A DNA stretch of 64,000 nt from DASUAS01 sp963809795 (GCA_963809795.1 CAWELN010000008.1:307441-371440), one strand, 5' to 3'. Counted from the stretch's first letter, positions 35,693-44,284 are shown. Notes: generated from the letters alone by a model not told the origin. Made by a program: numbers and translations.

Positions 35693-36225
35693 CAGGCCTC
35701 ACCCCCGTTCGTGGACGCACCCACCGAAACCGGCTCGGCCGGACGCCGACGCAACGGTCGGCCGAAGCGCGACCTCCTGGGGGTCGCCGTCTCCTCCTCC
35801 GGCTTCTCCTGGCCGCGCTTCTGCCACGCCACGAAGAGCCCCGCGTTGAGCCCGATCGCGATGCCGTAGATGACCACCACGATGATGTCGCGGATGTTGT
35901 GCTTGTCGAAGCTGAACGGCCAGTTCCACGGGAAGAACAGCATCTTCTGGTTGCTCCGGAAGACGAAGACCGTGGTGTCCCACTGCAGGTACTTGTCGGA
36001 GAACGTGATCCACTCGTGCGGGATGACCGCGTAGGCGAGCGTCATCATCCCGAAGACACCGACCGCGCCGGCGATGCACTCGGCCCACGTCGCCGGCCGA
36101 TCGGGCTTCGGCCGCCGCATGAGGACGAAGATGATGATCAGCCCGATCAGGAAGAAGACGATCGACCAGATCAGCCGGCCTGCAGGCCGCATCCAGGGCA
36201 ACCAGTCCGGGATCAAGTTGGGCAT
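35692..36225 (-). CDS. three-helix membrane protein, first gene of the bc operon
   Basis: The 177-aa protein has helices at about residues 18-38, 50-68 and 110-132, a Trp/Phe-rich loop (FFPWNWPFSFDKHNIRD) and a basic C-terminus. No cofactor motif or family is recognised. Tight coupling to the ferredoxin gene suggests it anchors it at the membrane. Confidence 0.65.
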   Translation of the reverse strand: MPNLIPDWLPWMRPAGRLIWSIVFFLIGLIIIFVLMRRPKPDRPATWAECIAGAVGVFGMMTLAYAVIPHEWITFSDKYLQWDTTVFVFRSNQKMLFFPWNWPFSFDKHNIRDIIVVVIYGIAIGLNAGLFVAWQKRGQEKPEEETATPRRSRFGRPLRRRPAEPVSVGASTNGGEA

Positions 36226-36410
36226 CGGGCCCGTGGTCCTCCGCGAGGCTTACGACGTCGGCGAGAGCGCCGAGCGGTTTCCTATCACGCTATCTGAGGG
36301 AGGTGCTCATCGTGGTGTCGTGCCGATCAAGTCGATCAATGGGTGCACCACGGGTTCGGCGCGCGACGATGCCCGGGTGAGAATCCGCCCGCGATCACAA
36401 GCGCACAAGC
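36226..36410. promoter_or_regulatory. divergent promoter region, bc operon and reductase
   Basis: This 185-bp spacer separates divergent genes. A candidate minus-strand -10 (GATAGCGTGATAGG) lies at about 36280-36294. No repeat copy, Rex site or RNA family is evident. Confidence 0.35.
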
Positions 36411-37664
36411 ATGGATGAAGTGCGCGAACGTTGGGATGTGCTGGTGATCGGTGGCGGCCCCGCGGGGGCGGCGGCCGGGTACTGGCTCGCCGACGCCGGG
36501 CACCGGGTCCTGGTGGTCGAGAAGAAGCAGTTCCCGCGGGAGAAGACGTGCGGCGACGGGCTCACGCCGCGCGCCGTCCGCCAGCTCCACGACATGGGTC
36601 TCGCGGGCAAGCTCTCGGGCTCGCTGCGCTACGACGGGCTGCGCTCGATCGCCCACGGCGTCACCCTCGAGCTCGAGTGGCCCCAGCACCCCGATTTCCC
36701 CGACTTCGGGTACGTCGTACGCCGGCGCGACCTCGACGAGATGGTGGCCGGCGCGGCGGCCGGCGCCGGAGCCACCGTCTGGACCGGGGCGGAGGCGGTC
36801 GAGCCGCTGGTCGAGGACGGCATGGTGCGTGGTGCGGTCGTCCGGCGCGACGGTGGCCCGGAACCGGTGCGAGCCCGCTACGTCGTCGTCGCCGACGGCG
36901 CCAACTCCCGTTTCGGGCGGGCACTGGGCACGGCCCGCGACCGTGACTATCCCCTGGGCATGGCGGTGCGGGGCTACTTCACCAGCCCGTACCACGACGA
37001 GCCGTGGATCGAGAGCCACCTCGACCTGCGAGACCGCGACGGCAACCACCTGCCCGGGTACGGGTGGATCTTCCCGGTGGGCGACGGCACGGTGAACGTC
37101 GGCGTCGGCCTGTTGTCGACGTTCTCGGGATGGAAGTCGATCAACACCAGCGTGCTGATGGACGCGTTCGTCGAGACCGCGCCGGCACGCTGGGGCATCT
37201 CCCCGGAGACGTCGTGCGGGGCGCCCACCGGCGGCAAGCTCCCGACCGGCGGATCGGTCACACCGAACATCGGGCCCACGTGGCTCGTCGTCGGCGATGC
37301 CGCCGGCTCGGTCAACCCCTTCAACGGCGAGGGCATCTCGCTCGCGTACGAGACCGGGCGCATGGCCGCGGGCGCGGTCTCCGCCGCGCTGACCACCGGC
37401 GACGGGCTCGCCCTCACCCGCTACCCGCGGGAGCTGGAGGCGGCGTACGGCCTCTACTGGAAGGTGGCGCGGGCGTTCGTGCGGGCGATCGGCAACCCGG
37501 CGGTGATGCGCGAGCTCACACGGGTCGGGATGCAGTCGCGCCCGTTGATGGAGTGGGTGCTGCGGATCATGGCCAACCTCCTGCGCCCCGACGAGCTCGG
37601 TCCCGCCGAGGCCGCCTACAAGATGGTCGCCGCCCTCGTCGCCGTCGCCCCCGACCCCAGCTGA
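36411..37664 (+). CDS. geranylgeranyl reductase family FAD oxidoreductase
   Basis: The 417-aa flavoprotein has the FAD site VLVIGGGPAGAAAGYWLADAGH, KTCGDGLTPRAVRQL, and WLVVGDAAGSVNPFNGEGISLAYETG. Relatives saturate isoprenoid chains; in mycobacteria MenJ reduces a double bond of menaquinone. Placement opposite a quinol-oxidising bc operon supports a quinone-tail role, but substrate cannot be read from sequence. No ribosome site is evident before the ATG. Confidence 0.85.
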   Translation: MDEVRERWDVLVIGGGPAGAAAGYWLADAGHRVLVVEKKQFPREKTCGDGLTPRAVRQLHDMGLAGKLSGSLRYDGLRSIAHGVTLELEWPQHPDFPDFGYVVRRRDLDEMVAGAAAGAGATVWTGAEAVEPLVEDGMVRGAVVRRDGGPEPVRARYVVVADGANSRFGRALGTARDRDYPLGMAVRGYFTSPYHDEPWIESHLDLRDRDGNHLPGYGWIFPVGDGTVNVGVGLLSTFSGWKSINTSVLMDAFVETAPARWGISPETSCGAPTGGKLPTGGSVTPNIGPTWLVVGDAAGSVNPFNGEGISLAYETGRMAAGAVSAALTTGDGLALTRYPRELEAAYGLYWKVARAFVRAIGNPAVMRELTRVGMQSRPLMEWVLRIMANLLRPDELGPAEAAYKMVAALVAVAPDPS

Positions 37665-37670
37665 TCGGAC

Positions 37671-37759
37671 GCGGCGGCGGAGACGAGCGGAGCGAGCGCA
37701 GCCGGCTCGCCAGGGAGCGAACGGCCGCGAGCCGGGTATCCCGGCTCGCAGCGAGCGAC
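37671..37759. repeat. dispersed 89-bp element with palindrome, copy F
   Basis: The palindrome is at 37727-37749. The whole element matches copy G at 40353-40440 with three differences. It occupies the gap between the convergent reductase and MoaD-like genes and may act as a two-way terminator. Confidence 0.9.
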
Positions 37760-37796
37760 TCCGAGCTCGACTGCCGCCGCCGCGTGCGCCGTCACT

Positions 37797-38033
37797 CCCG
37801 CCGCTGACGGGTGGGAGGACGGCGACCTCGTCGCCGTCGTGGAGAGGGGTGGCGTCGCCGTCGAGCGGCTCGTCGCCGTTGACCCAGACCCGTGCCCCCG
37901 CGAGGACGGCGGCGAACTCCGCGCCGTAGCCGGCGCGCAGGTCGTCGAGCAGCTGCCCGAGGGTGGCGGCGACGCGCTCGTCGTGCGACCGGCCTGCGGC
38001 CTCCCGGGCCTGGGCGAACAGCCGGACCCGCAC
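37797..38033 (-). CDS. MoaD/ThiS-like sulfur carrier lacking a stop after Gly-Gly
   Basis: GTG 38033 opens a 79-residue ubiquitin-like domain: MRVRLFAQAREAAGR at the start, VWVNGDEPLDGDATPLHDGDEVAVLPPVSGG at the end. In MoaD and ThiS the terminal GG receives sulfur, so it must be the C-terminus. Here the frame does not stop but runs into repeat copy F and stays open to 36336, antisense to the reductase. Either the domain is released by cleavage, the stop was lost through the repeat, or a base is wrong. Confidence 0.65.
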
Positions 38034-38035
38034 GC

Positions 38036-38389
38036 TCAGGGCGCGGACCCCTCGGTGTCGACGTTCGTGCGCGCGGTGGGGAACGCATCGAGCCGGTCGG
38101 GGTCGATGGGCTCGCCGGTGACCTCGTCGACGCCGTAGGTGCCGTCGTCGACGCGCGCCAGCGCGGCCTGCAACTCGGAGAGCTCGTTCTCGAGCTGCTC
38201 CAGGATGGACAGGTCCTTCTCCCGCTCGAACGTCTCGGTGGCGGTGTCAGCGGGATGCTGGTCGTAGTCGGCGAGCTCGGAGATGTCCTCGTTCTCACCC
38301 ACACCGAGCTCCGAGCGGAGCCCGCCGATCAGTCCCTCGACGCGCTGCTGCTCGGCGACGAGCCGTTCGCGGGCCTCCTCCGGTTCCAT
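38036..38389 (-). CDS. DksA/TraR-family protein without zinc cysteines
   Basis: The 117-aa protein has a helical coiled coil and the end LARVDDGTYGVDEVTGEPIDPDRLDAFPTAR, aligned with the DksA/TraR zinc-finger region but with no cysteine at all. DksA relatives bind in the RNA polymerase secondary channel. TACCCT lies 7 bases before the ATG, so transcription is probably leaderless. Its stop is next to the MoaD-like start. Confidence 0.75.
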   Translation of the reverse strand: MEPEEARERLVAEQQRVEGLIGGLRSELGVGENEDISELADYDQHPADTATETFEREKDLSILEQLENELSELQAALARVDDGTYGVDEVTGEPIDPDRLDAFPTARTNVDTEGSAP

Positions 38390-38403
38390 CCCGCTCAGGG
38401 TAG

Positions 38404-39030
38404 TCAGCCCCCTGCCAGGCGTAGCTCGAGCACCTCGGCGGCGTCGACGAGCAGTCGCTCGAGCTGGTCGAACCGCTGGCGGGGGTCGTCGAGCTCGAGC
38501 AGGCGCTGGGCGTCGAGCGGTCCGATGGGCGCCACCGCGGCCGCCTCGAACGACGCGCGCACCGGGTCGTCGTCGAGCTGCGCGGAATCCACCGGTGCGG
38601 CGCGCTCGCCGAGCTCCGCACTCATGGCCAGCACACGACCGAGCAGTCGCTGCACGTCGTGCCGCCGCATGGCGGCGTCGTCGGCGACGCGCTTGGGCTC
38701 GCCGATCACGTCGACCTCCGCGCGCGGGAACGGATCATCGTCGAGCCACTTCTTGATGCGAAGGCGCTCGGTGCCGATCGTCGCGAGCAGGTAGCGCCCG
38801 TCGGGCGTGCGCGCCGCCTCGACGATGCGCGCCACCGTGCCGACGTCGAAGCGCGAGTCGCCACCTCCGACCTCGTAGCCGCGCTCGATGAGCACGACGC
38901 CGAAGCGACCGTCACCGCGGAGGCACGTCTCGACCAACGCGCGGTATCGCTCCTCGAAGATGTGCAACGGCAGCACCGCGTGCGGGAAGAGGACCGTGCC
39001 GAGTGGGAACATCGGCAGCGGTTTGGCCAT
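38404..39030 (-). CDS. Lon N-terminal (LON substrate-binding) domain protein
   Basis: The 208-aa protein matches the free-standing LON domain family (PMFPLGTVLFPHAVLPLHIFEERYRALVETCL, FGVVLIERG, then a helical C-terminus). It lacks the AAA+ and protease parts of Lon, so it is not a protease. TAGCTT is followed by six bases and ATG 39030; a GTG at 39033 is also in frame. Confidence 0.85.
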   Translation of the reverse strand: MAKPLPMFPLGTVLFPHAVLPLHIFEERYRALVETCLRGDGRFGVVLIERGYEVGGGDSRFDVGTVARIVEAARTPDGRYLLATIGTERLRIKKWLDDDPFPRAEVDVIGEPKRVADDAAMRRHDVQRLLGRVLAMSAELGERAAPVDSAQLDDDPVRASFEAAAVAPIGPLDAQRLLELDDPRQRFDQLERLLVDAAEVLELRLAGG

Positions 39031-39055
39031 CACCCCAAGCTATCGAGTGCGCCGC

Positions 39056-39829
39056 TCAGTTCGCACGCGCTCGGAGGCGCGCCGCGGCCGCACCGGCCTT
39101 CTCGCCACCCTCGCCGGGCAGGAGGCGCGCGAGCACATCGAACTCGCGCGCGGCCTCCGCGAACTGCCCGAGCCGCCCCAACAGGCCGGCGAGGTCGCCA
39201 CGCTGACTCAGGGTGATGCCCGGGATGCGGAGCCGCAGGCGCGTGACCCAGACGACCGCGTTCGGGTCGCGCTGCAGCAGCGTGTTCTGCAGGTTCCCGA
39301 GCATCCGCTCCACGATGGCGCGCGCACCGACCGGCATCAGGAAGTGGGGCCGGAACCGCGCGCCGTTGTAAGTGGAGGCGAACAACTCGGCACAGCCGGC
39401 CAGGTCGAGCCGGGCGCCGTCGTGGAAGGGGTCGAACCACACGCCGGCACCACCGCCCACGAGGAAGTGACCGGGCATACCCACGCCGTGCAACTCCAGC
39501 CCGGCGCGGCGGCCGACCTCCAGCATGAGGACGCTCAGCGTGATCGGGATGCCGAGATGCCGGTCGAGCACGTCGTCGAGGTAGGAGTTGCGTGGATCGG
39601 CGTAGTCGGACTCGTTGCCGGTGAATCCTTCGGTCACGAACAACCACGACGCCAGCTCGTCGACCGACAGTCCTGCGGCCGACTCCGCGAGCGCGTCGAG
39701 CTGCTGGAGCCGGGAGTCGAGATCGAGGGCGGGGTGCGCGTGCGCGGCGATGAGGAGCGCCGCTTCGTCGAGCGGGATCTCGGGTTCCGGGCGCGCGAGC
39801 AGCTCCGCGAAGCGATCGGTCAGGTCCAA
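39056..39829 (-). CDS. SirB1 family transglutaminase-like/TPR protein
   Basis: The product (about 257 aa) shows NSYLDDVLDRHLGIPITLSVLMLEVGRRAGLELHGVGMPGHFLV and a C-terminal TPR-like segment. The usual catalytic Cys of transglutaminases is not seen. TTG 39829 follows TACCGT by six bases, suggesting a leaderless start; ATG 39868 would overlap the fur start codon on the other strand. Confidence 0.75.
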   Translation of the reverse strand: MDLTDRFAELLARPEPEIPLDEAALLIAAHAHPALDLDSRLQQLDALAESAAGLSVDELASWLFVTEGFTGNESDYADPRNSYLDDVLDRHLGIPITLSVLMLEVGRRAGLELHGVGMPGHFLVGGGAGVWFDPFHDGARLDLAGCAELFASTYNGARFRPHFLMPVGARAIVERMLGNLQNTLLQRDPNAVVWVTRLRLRIPGITLSQRGDLAGLLGRLGQFAEAAREFDVLARLLPGEGGEKAGAAAARLRARAN

Positions 39830-39853
39830 GGTTCGACGGTAGCGCCCGCCCGG

Positions 39854-39859
39854 TAGGCT
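39854..39859 (+). promoter_or_regulatory. -10 box of the Fur-family gene (leaderless)
   Basis: TAGGCT is followed by seven bases and the ATG at 39867. A minus-strand TACCGT for the SirB1-like gene lies at 39836-39841, so the two promoters are back to back. Confidence 0.6.
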
Positions 39860-39866
39860 CGGAACC

Positions 39867-40325
39867 ATGTCCGGCTCGACCGTCGATCCGTCCGTCGAGC
39901 AGGTGCGCGAGACCGTCGCCGCCCGCCTCAACGCCGTCGGGCAGCGACTCACCGCCAACCGTCAGTCACTGCTCGACACGCTCATCGCCACGCCGCGGCC
40001 GCTCACCATCCCCGAGATCCTCGACGACCGGCCCGGACTCGCGCAGAGCTCGGTGTACCGCAACCTCGTCGTGTTGGAGGACGCCGGGGTCGTGCACCGC
40101 GTCGTCGGCGCCGACGAGTTCGCGCGCTGGGAGCTGGCCGAGGATCTCGCCGGCCACCACCACCACCTCATCTGCGCGTCGTGCGGGCGGGTGGAGGACG
40201 TCCCCGCGTCGGCGGGCCTCGAGCGTTCGGTCGCCGCCGCCGCGGCCGCGATCACGCGCAGCACCGGCTTCCGCACCCAGCACCATCGCCTCGACCTCGT
40301 CGGGTTGTGCGCCTCCTGTAATTGA
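39867..40325 (+). CDS. Fur-family metalloregulator (Fur/Zur)
   Basis: The 152-aa repressor has the winged helix LTIPEILDDRPGLAQSSVYRNLVVLEDAGVVHRV, the metal region HHHHLICASCGRVEDV and the C-terminal CASC zinc site. It could be Fur or Zur; a Zur-like box in front of the zinc transporter at 46.9 kb makes Zur attractive but unproved. Confidence 0.85.
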   Translation: MSGSTVDPSVEQVRETVAARLNAVGQRLTANRQSLLDTLIATPRPLTIPEILDDRPGLAQSSVYRNLVVLEDAGVVHRVVGADEFARWELAEDLAGHHHHLICASCGRVEDVPASAGLERSVAAAAAAITRSTGFRTQHHRLDLVGLCASCN

Positions 40326-40352
40326 GTCGCTCACTGCGAGCCGGGTTCAGCT

Positions 40353-40440
40353 GCGGCGGCGGAGCCGAGCGGAGCGAGCGCAGCCGCTCGCCAGGGAGCG
40401 AACGGCCGCGAGCCGGGTATCCCGGCTCGCAGTGAGCGAC
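40353..40440. repeat. dispersed 88-bp element with palindrome, copy G
   Basis: The palindrome is at 40408-40430. It differs from copy F by one missing base and two substitutions. It fills the gap between the convergent fur and thioredoxin-like genes. A partial arm (TGCGAGCCGGG) also occurs at about 40335. Confidence 0.9.
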
Positions 40441-40448
40441 CGAGACGA

Positions 40449-41189
40449 TCAGGGGGCGGAGCTGCTGGCGCCCGACGAGAGCGGGATCGACGTGCCCGCC
40501 TTCAACGCCTCGAGGTCGGCCTTGATCTGGTCGATCGGCACCTCGCCGGTGGCGCGGGCGGCCACGGTGCCGTCGGGGTTCACCAGCACGAAGTAGGGAT
40601 AGGCGCTCAGCCCGTACGCGGTCGCGGCGGTGAACTGCGGGCTGTCCGCCAGCACCGGGAACGGCCACTTCACGCCCTCGAGCCACGCCGACGGCGGATA
40701 GTTCGGATACGCGGAGTTCGTGCCGGTGGCAACGGCCGTGACCTCGACGCCGTCGAACACCCCCTGCTTCGCCAGGTCGACGAGCCTCGGGACCTCGGCC
40801 TGACAGTGGGGGCACCAGTGTGCGACGAACAGCACCATCTGCGGCTTACCGGTCGGCTTCACGGTGACCGGTTTCCCGTCCAGCACCGACACGCCTTCCA
40901 GCGTGGGGATGGTCTTGCCGATGCCCGGGTCGGGCGACTTCGTGGAGTCGTAGCTCGGGAGCGGCGTGCCGTCGACCGTGACCGCGTGGGTCTCGAAGGA
41001 GGTCGCCTTGGCCGAGCTGTCGTCACCGCCGCCGGACGCCACCACCGCGACGATAATCGCGACCACGACCACGACCGCCAGCCCGCCCCAGAGCGCGAGG
41101 CGGTTGCGCCGTTGGCGGGCGCTCGCCGCGTCCGCGGCGCGCTTGCGTTGGGCGATCGCCTCCGCACGGCGCTGGGCCTTGGTGCTCAC
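40449..41189 (-). CDS. membrane-anchored thioredoxin-like protein
   Basis: The 246-aa protein has a basic cytoplasmic start, one helix (LALWGGLAVVVVVAIIVAVVASGG) and an exported thioredoxin domain with active site HWCPHC and cis-Pro region SAYPYFVLVNPDG. GTG at 41189 overlaps the dsbB stop (GTGA). With DsbB it would form an extracytoplasmic disulfide system. Confidence 0.85.
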   Translation of the reverse strand: MSTKAQRRAEAIAQRKRAADAASARQRRNRLALWGGLAVVVVVAIIVAVVASGGGDDSSAKATSFETHAVTVDGTPLPSYDSTKSPDPGIGKTIPTLEGVSVLDGKPVTVKPTGKPQMVLFVAHWCPHCQAEVPRLVDLAKQGVFDGVEVTAVATGTNSAYPNYPPSAWLEGVKWPFPVLADSPQFTAATAYGLSAYPYFVLVNPDGTVAARATGEVPIDQIKADLEALKAGTSIPLSSGASSSAP

Positions 41190-41776
41190 ACAGCCACCGT
41201 ATCGGCCGGTTCCACGGGCTGGTACGCGCGGGATCCGACCACCAGGCACAGCATCAGCACGCCGATGAGGAGGAAGCTGCTCATCGCCATCCACGCCAGC
41301 GTGACGAAGCCCAGCTTCTCGAAGTACGGCGCGGTGCACGGCACCGTGACGGAGCACGAGCTGCTCTCGGCGAACGCCGGCACCCGCTCGACCAACCAGT
41401 GGTACAGCGACAGTGGCGCGCCGATCACCACGAACACGAGCACCGTCTTCCAGACCTGCACGTCGCGTCGCAACCACGCGACGCCGAGCACGATGACGAG
41501 CGGGTACATCACGATGCGCTGGTACCAGCACAGCTCGCACGGCACGAAGCCCGCGTGCTCGGAGTAGTAGAGGCTCCCGAGCGTCGTCACCGTGGCGACG
41601 ATCCAGGCGAGCAACACCGACTGCGGGGCCACCGCGGCCGCGAACGACACCACCGCGGCCCGTGCCCGGGGCGACACCAGCGCGGCGATCGCGAGCACCA
41701 GCGCGACGACGACCACCGCGTCGGCCACCAGAGTGAGGACGAGGAAGAAGTTGGTGGTGACCTTGACGCCGGGCAC
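41186..41776 (-). CDS. disulfide bond formation protein B
   Basis: The 196-aa membrane protein has four to five helices, the first redox pair in CELCWYQR and a second in SSSCSVTVPC. DsbB reoxidises an exported thiol oxidase and passes electrons to quinone. It is followed by its likely partner and preceded by copC/copD. Confidence 0.85.
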   Translation of the reverse strand: MPGVKVTTNFFLVLTLVADAVVVVALVLAIAALVSPRARAAVVSFAAAVAPQSVLLAWIVATVTTLGSLYYSEHAGFVPCELCWYQRIVMYPLVIVLGVAWLRRDVQVWKTVLVFVVIGAPLSLYHWLVERVPAFAESSSCSVTVPCTAPYFEKLGFVTLAWMAMSSFLLIGVLMLCLVVGSRAYQPVEPADTVAV

Positions 41777-41777
41777 G

Positions 41778-43610
41778 TCAACGCACGCTGAAGGGACTCA
41801 CCAGCACCGCTTCGTCGGTCGGGCCGAGTTGCACACGGATGGTCATCTGCCACTTGCCGGGGTACGGGATGTCGTACAGCGGTGCGTAGTAGTGCCCGTT
41901 GCCGAGCTTCTGCAACGGCACGGTGAACGGTGGGAGATCCTCACCCGGTCGCGTCAACTGCACCGACATGTCGTCGATGGTCGCCGGTCCGCCGCCGGTC
42001 GGCAGCGCGGTGAAGTGCATGTCGTTCGGTCCGGCGATTCCGGGCGCGACGTCGACGTACACCCACACCTGTCGCGACTTCAGGGTCAGCGAAACCGGCT
42101 GCGTCTCGATCGCTCGGGCAGGCGCCGCGTTCACGAGCAGGGCGGTGATGGAGAGGATCACCGCCGCGATCACGACCTCGATGGCGACCGACCGGCGCAG
42201 CCGGCGCACCTCTTCCTCGTCGGTGGTGTCGTCGTCCCAGCCGCCGTCGTAGCCGTCGTCGTCGAACCTTCCCTGCCGTTCAGGCACGGAGCCGGCCGCG
42301 CGACCGCCAGACGACACGCCCACCGCGACCGGCAGGGGCTCCATCACGTATTCGTCGAAGGTGACGTCCTCGTCGTCGGGCGCGTAGTCCCGGAACCGGC
42401 GGTTCACCACCTCGCGTGAGAACGCGGCGGCCACGATGAGCGCCGCGAACACGACCAGCTTGGCGATCAGGAGGCGTCCGTAGTCGGTGCTCTTGAGCGC
42501 GTCGATGCTCCCGACCTGCCGCCACGCCTGGTAACCGCCGGACACGATCAGGGCCACGATGGCGCCGAGCGCCAGCGCCGAGTACCGGGGCAGCACGGCG
42601 CGCAGCTCGTCGGCGTCGCCCTTCGGGAGGACCGCGATGCACAGCACGACGAGACCGCCCAGCCAGCACGCCATCGCGGCGACGTGCACCATGTCGGCCG
42701 GGATCGCGAGCCCGGTCTGGATGCCGGTGCCCGCGTGACCCCCGAGGCCGGGCGTCACCGCGAGCCCGAGGCCGACGAGGCCGGCGGCGACCATCCACGA
42801 TGCGCGCACGGGGTGCTCCTGCCCATCGTCCCGGCGGCGCAGCAGCAGCCGCAGCAGCGGGAACGCGACCACGAGCAGCGCCAGCCGCACCAGCGCGACC
42901 TTCCCGTAGCGGGTGTCGAGGACGTCGCGGAACACCGTCGGGTCGAACACCTTGGTCAGCGGCAGCCCGGCCGCGTACACGCCCTCCAGCGCGATGCCCA
43001 GCACGGTGGTCACCGCCACGCCGATCCAGCCCGCCCACACGACCCGGGCGGCGCGCCGGTCGTCACGACCGCGCGGCCACACCGCGACCAGGAAGACGAC
43101 GCCGCCGATGAGGAGGGCCAGCGCCCCGAAGAGCACGGCCCGGTCGATCCCGTACACCACGCCGACGGTCTTGCTGCCACCCGTGCTCGCCAGGAGCGAG
43201 TCGGCGACACCCTGCGCGTTCTTCTTGCTGAGCGTCGCCCGGGTGCCGACCTGGAACGTGAACGCGCCCTCGACCGGGTGTGAGTCGGCTGAGATGACCC
43301 GCCAGGTGACGACGTACGTGCCGTCGTCGAGCCCGGGCAACGAGACCGCGACCTCGCTCTGCGTGCCGCCGGGGTGCTCGGGCGATCCGGTGACGACGCG
43401 GTCGCGGTCGGACGAGAAGACCCGGATGCCGCCGAGCGAGACCTCCACCGGTTCGCTGAAGCGCAGCTTCACCTGGCTCGGCGGCTTGTCGTACACACCA
43501 CCGTTCTGGGGGTCGGTGGTGAGGAGGGTCGCGTGCGCCGACGCGGGCGCGGCCGCGACGACCACGAGCGCGACCACGAGCGCGCCCAGCGCCAGGAGTC
43601 GGCGGATCAT
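41778..43610 (-). CDS. CopC-CopD fusion with extra C-terminal domain
   Basis: The 610-aa protein has a signal peptide ending ASA-HATLLTTDPQNG, where the mature His starts the CopC copper site (HA...SADSHPVEG). A CopD-like region of eight or so helices follows (residues 150-420), then an acidic loop, another helix and a C-terminal extracellular domain like YtkA/FixH. Such fusions import or handle copper. It overlaps the anti-sigma gene by four bases. Confidence 0.85.
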   Translation of the reverse strand: MIRRLLALGALVVALVVVAAAPASAHATLLTTDPQNGGVYDKPPSQVKLRFSEPVEVSLGGIRVFSSDRDRVVTGSPEHPGGTQSEVAVSLPGLDDGTYVVTWRVISADSHPVEGAFTFQVGTRATLSKKNAQGVADSLLASTGGSKTVGVVYGIDRAVLFGALALLIGGVVFLVAVWPRGRDDRRAARVVWAGWIGVAVTTVLGIALEGVYAAGLPLTKVFDPTVFRDVLDTRYGKVALVRLALLVVAFPLLRLLLRRRDDGQEHPVRASWMVAAGLVGLGLAVTPGLGGHAGTGIQTGLAIPADMVHVAAMACWLGGLVVLCIAVLPKGDADELRAVLPRYSALALGAIVALIVSGGYQAWRQVGSIDALKSTDYGRLLIAKLVVFAALIVAAAFSREVVNRRFRDYAPDDEDVTFDEYVMEPLPVAVGVSSGGRAAGSVPERQGRFDDDGYDGGWDDDTTDEEEVRRLRRSVAIEVVIAAVILSITALLVNAAPARAIETQPVSLTLKSRQVWVYVDVAPGIAGPNDMHFTALPTGGGPATIDDMSVQLTRPGEDLPPFTVPLQKLGNGHYYAPLYDIPYPGKWQMTIRVQLGPTDEAVLVSPFSVR

Positions 43611-44230
43611 GCGGTGAGCTGCACCGGTCGCGGCTCGGGCCGGCTGAGCAGCCACACGACGGCGAGGCCCACGAAGTCGAGGACGTGTTGCACCTCGCCG
43701 AACGCCGCGGTGTTCCCCGCCGCGATGTCGAGCAGCGAGGAGCCGACCAGGCACACGACCAGCGCGGCGACGACGGGCAGCAGCCCCGGGATGCGCGACG
43801 GCTTCCACGCCGCGTAGAGGAAGCCGACGCCGAGCGCGACGTCGAACGAGCCGATGTGCCGGGCGGCGTGCACCGGGAGCCCGGCGTCGGTCCCGAAGAT
43901 CAGTGGCGGGATCGCCACCGCGATCTGGGCCACCGCGATGGCCACGAGGATCCAGCGCAGGGCGTGGTTGGCGTCGTCGGACGGCGCCGTCGCCGGCAGC
44001 CCGGCCGCGTCCCGCTCCTCGCCGATGGCGGCCAGGATCCCGGGTGTGAGGTCGGGGATCGCCGGCGCGGGCGCGAGACGTACGGTGCGGTGCAGAGCCT
44101 CGGCGTCGTGCGCGAACCCGCGGCAGTCGGTGCAGCCGGCGAGGTGGGCGTAGATGGCGGCGTCGTCCAGACCGGCGTCCTCGCCGTCGAGCCGAGCTGA
44201 GAACGCGTGGCGAATCTGCATACAGGTCAT
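43607..44230 (-). CDS. zinc-finger anti-sigma factor with membrane domain
   Basis: The first 40 residues hold the ZAS motif AHLAGCTDC (H-x3-C-x2-C). The rest has four helices (residues 90-200). The 207-aa protein would hold the ECF sigma factor encoded divergently 54 bp away. An ATG at 44221 is an alternative start. It is the first gene of an operon continuing into copC/copD, dsbB and the thioredoxin. Confidence 0.8.
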   Translation of the reverse strand: MTCMQIRHAFSARLDGEDAGLDDAAIYAHLAGCTDCRGFAHDAEALHRTVRLAPAPAIPDLTPGILAAIGEERDAAGLPATAPSDDANHALRWILVAIAVAQIAVAIPPLIFGTDAGLPVHAARHIGSFDVALGVGFLYAAWKPSRIPGLLPVVAALVVCLVGSSLLDIAAGNTAAFGEVQHVLDFVGLAVVWLLSRPEPRPVQLTA

Positions 44231-44270
44231 ACGGGGTAGTCGACGCGGAGGATGGCGAGGTTCCCGCCAG

Positions 44271-44276
44271 TATCGT
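44271..44276 (+). promoter_or_regulatory. -10 box of the ECF sigma gene (leaderless)
   Basis: TATCGT is followed by eight bases and GTG 44285. Confidence 0.5.
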
Positions 44277-44284
44277 CGGTCGCC

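Noticed and set aside
36336..37796. Long minus-strand open frame continuing the MoaD-like domain to about 565 aa
   Set aside because: It is antisense to the well-supported flavoprotein gene, has shadow-type Arg/Gly/Ala-rich sequence, and stays open only because of high G+C.
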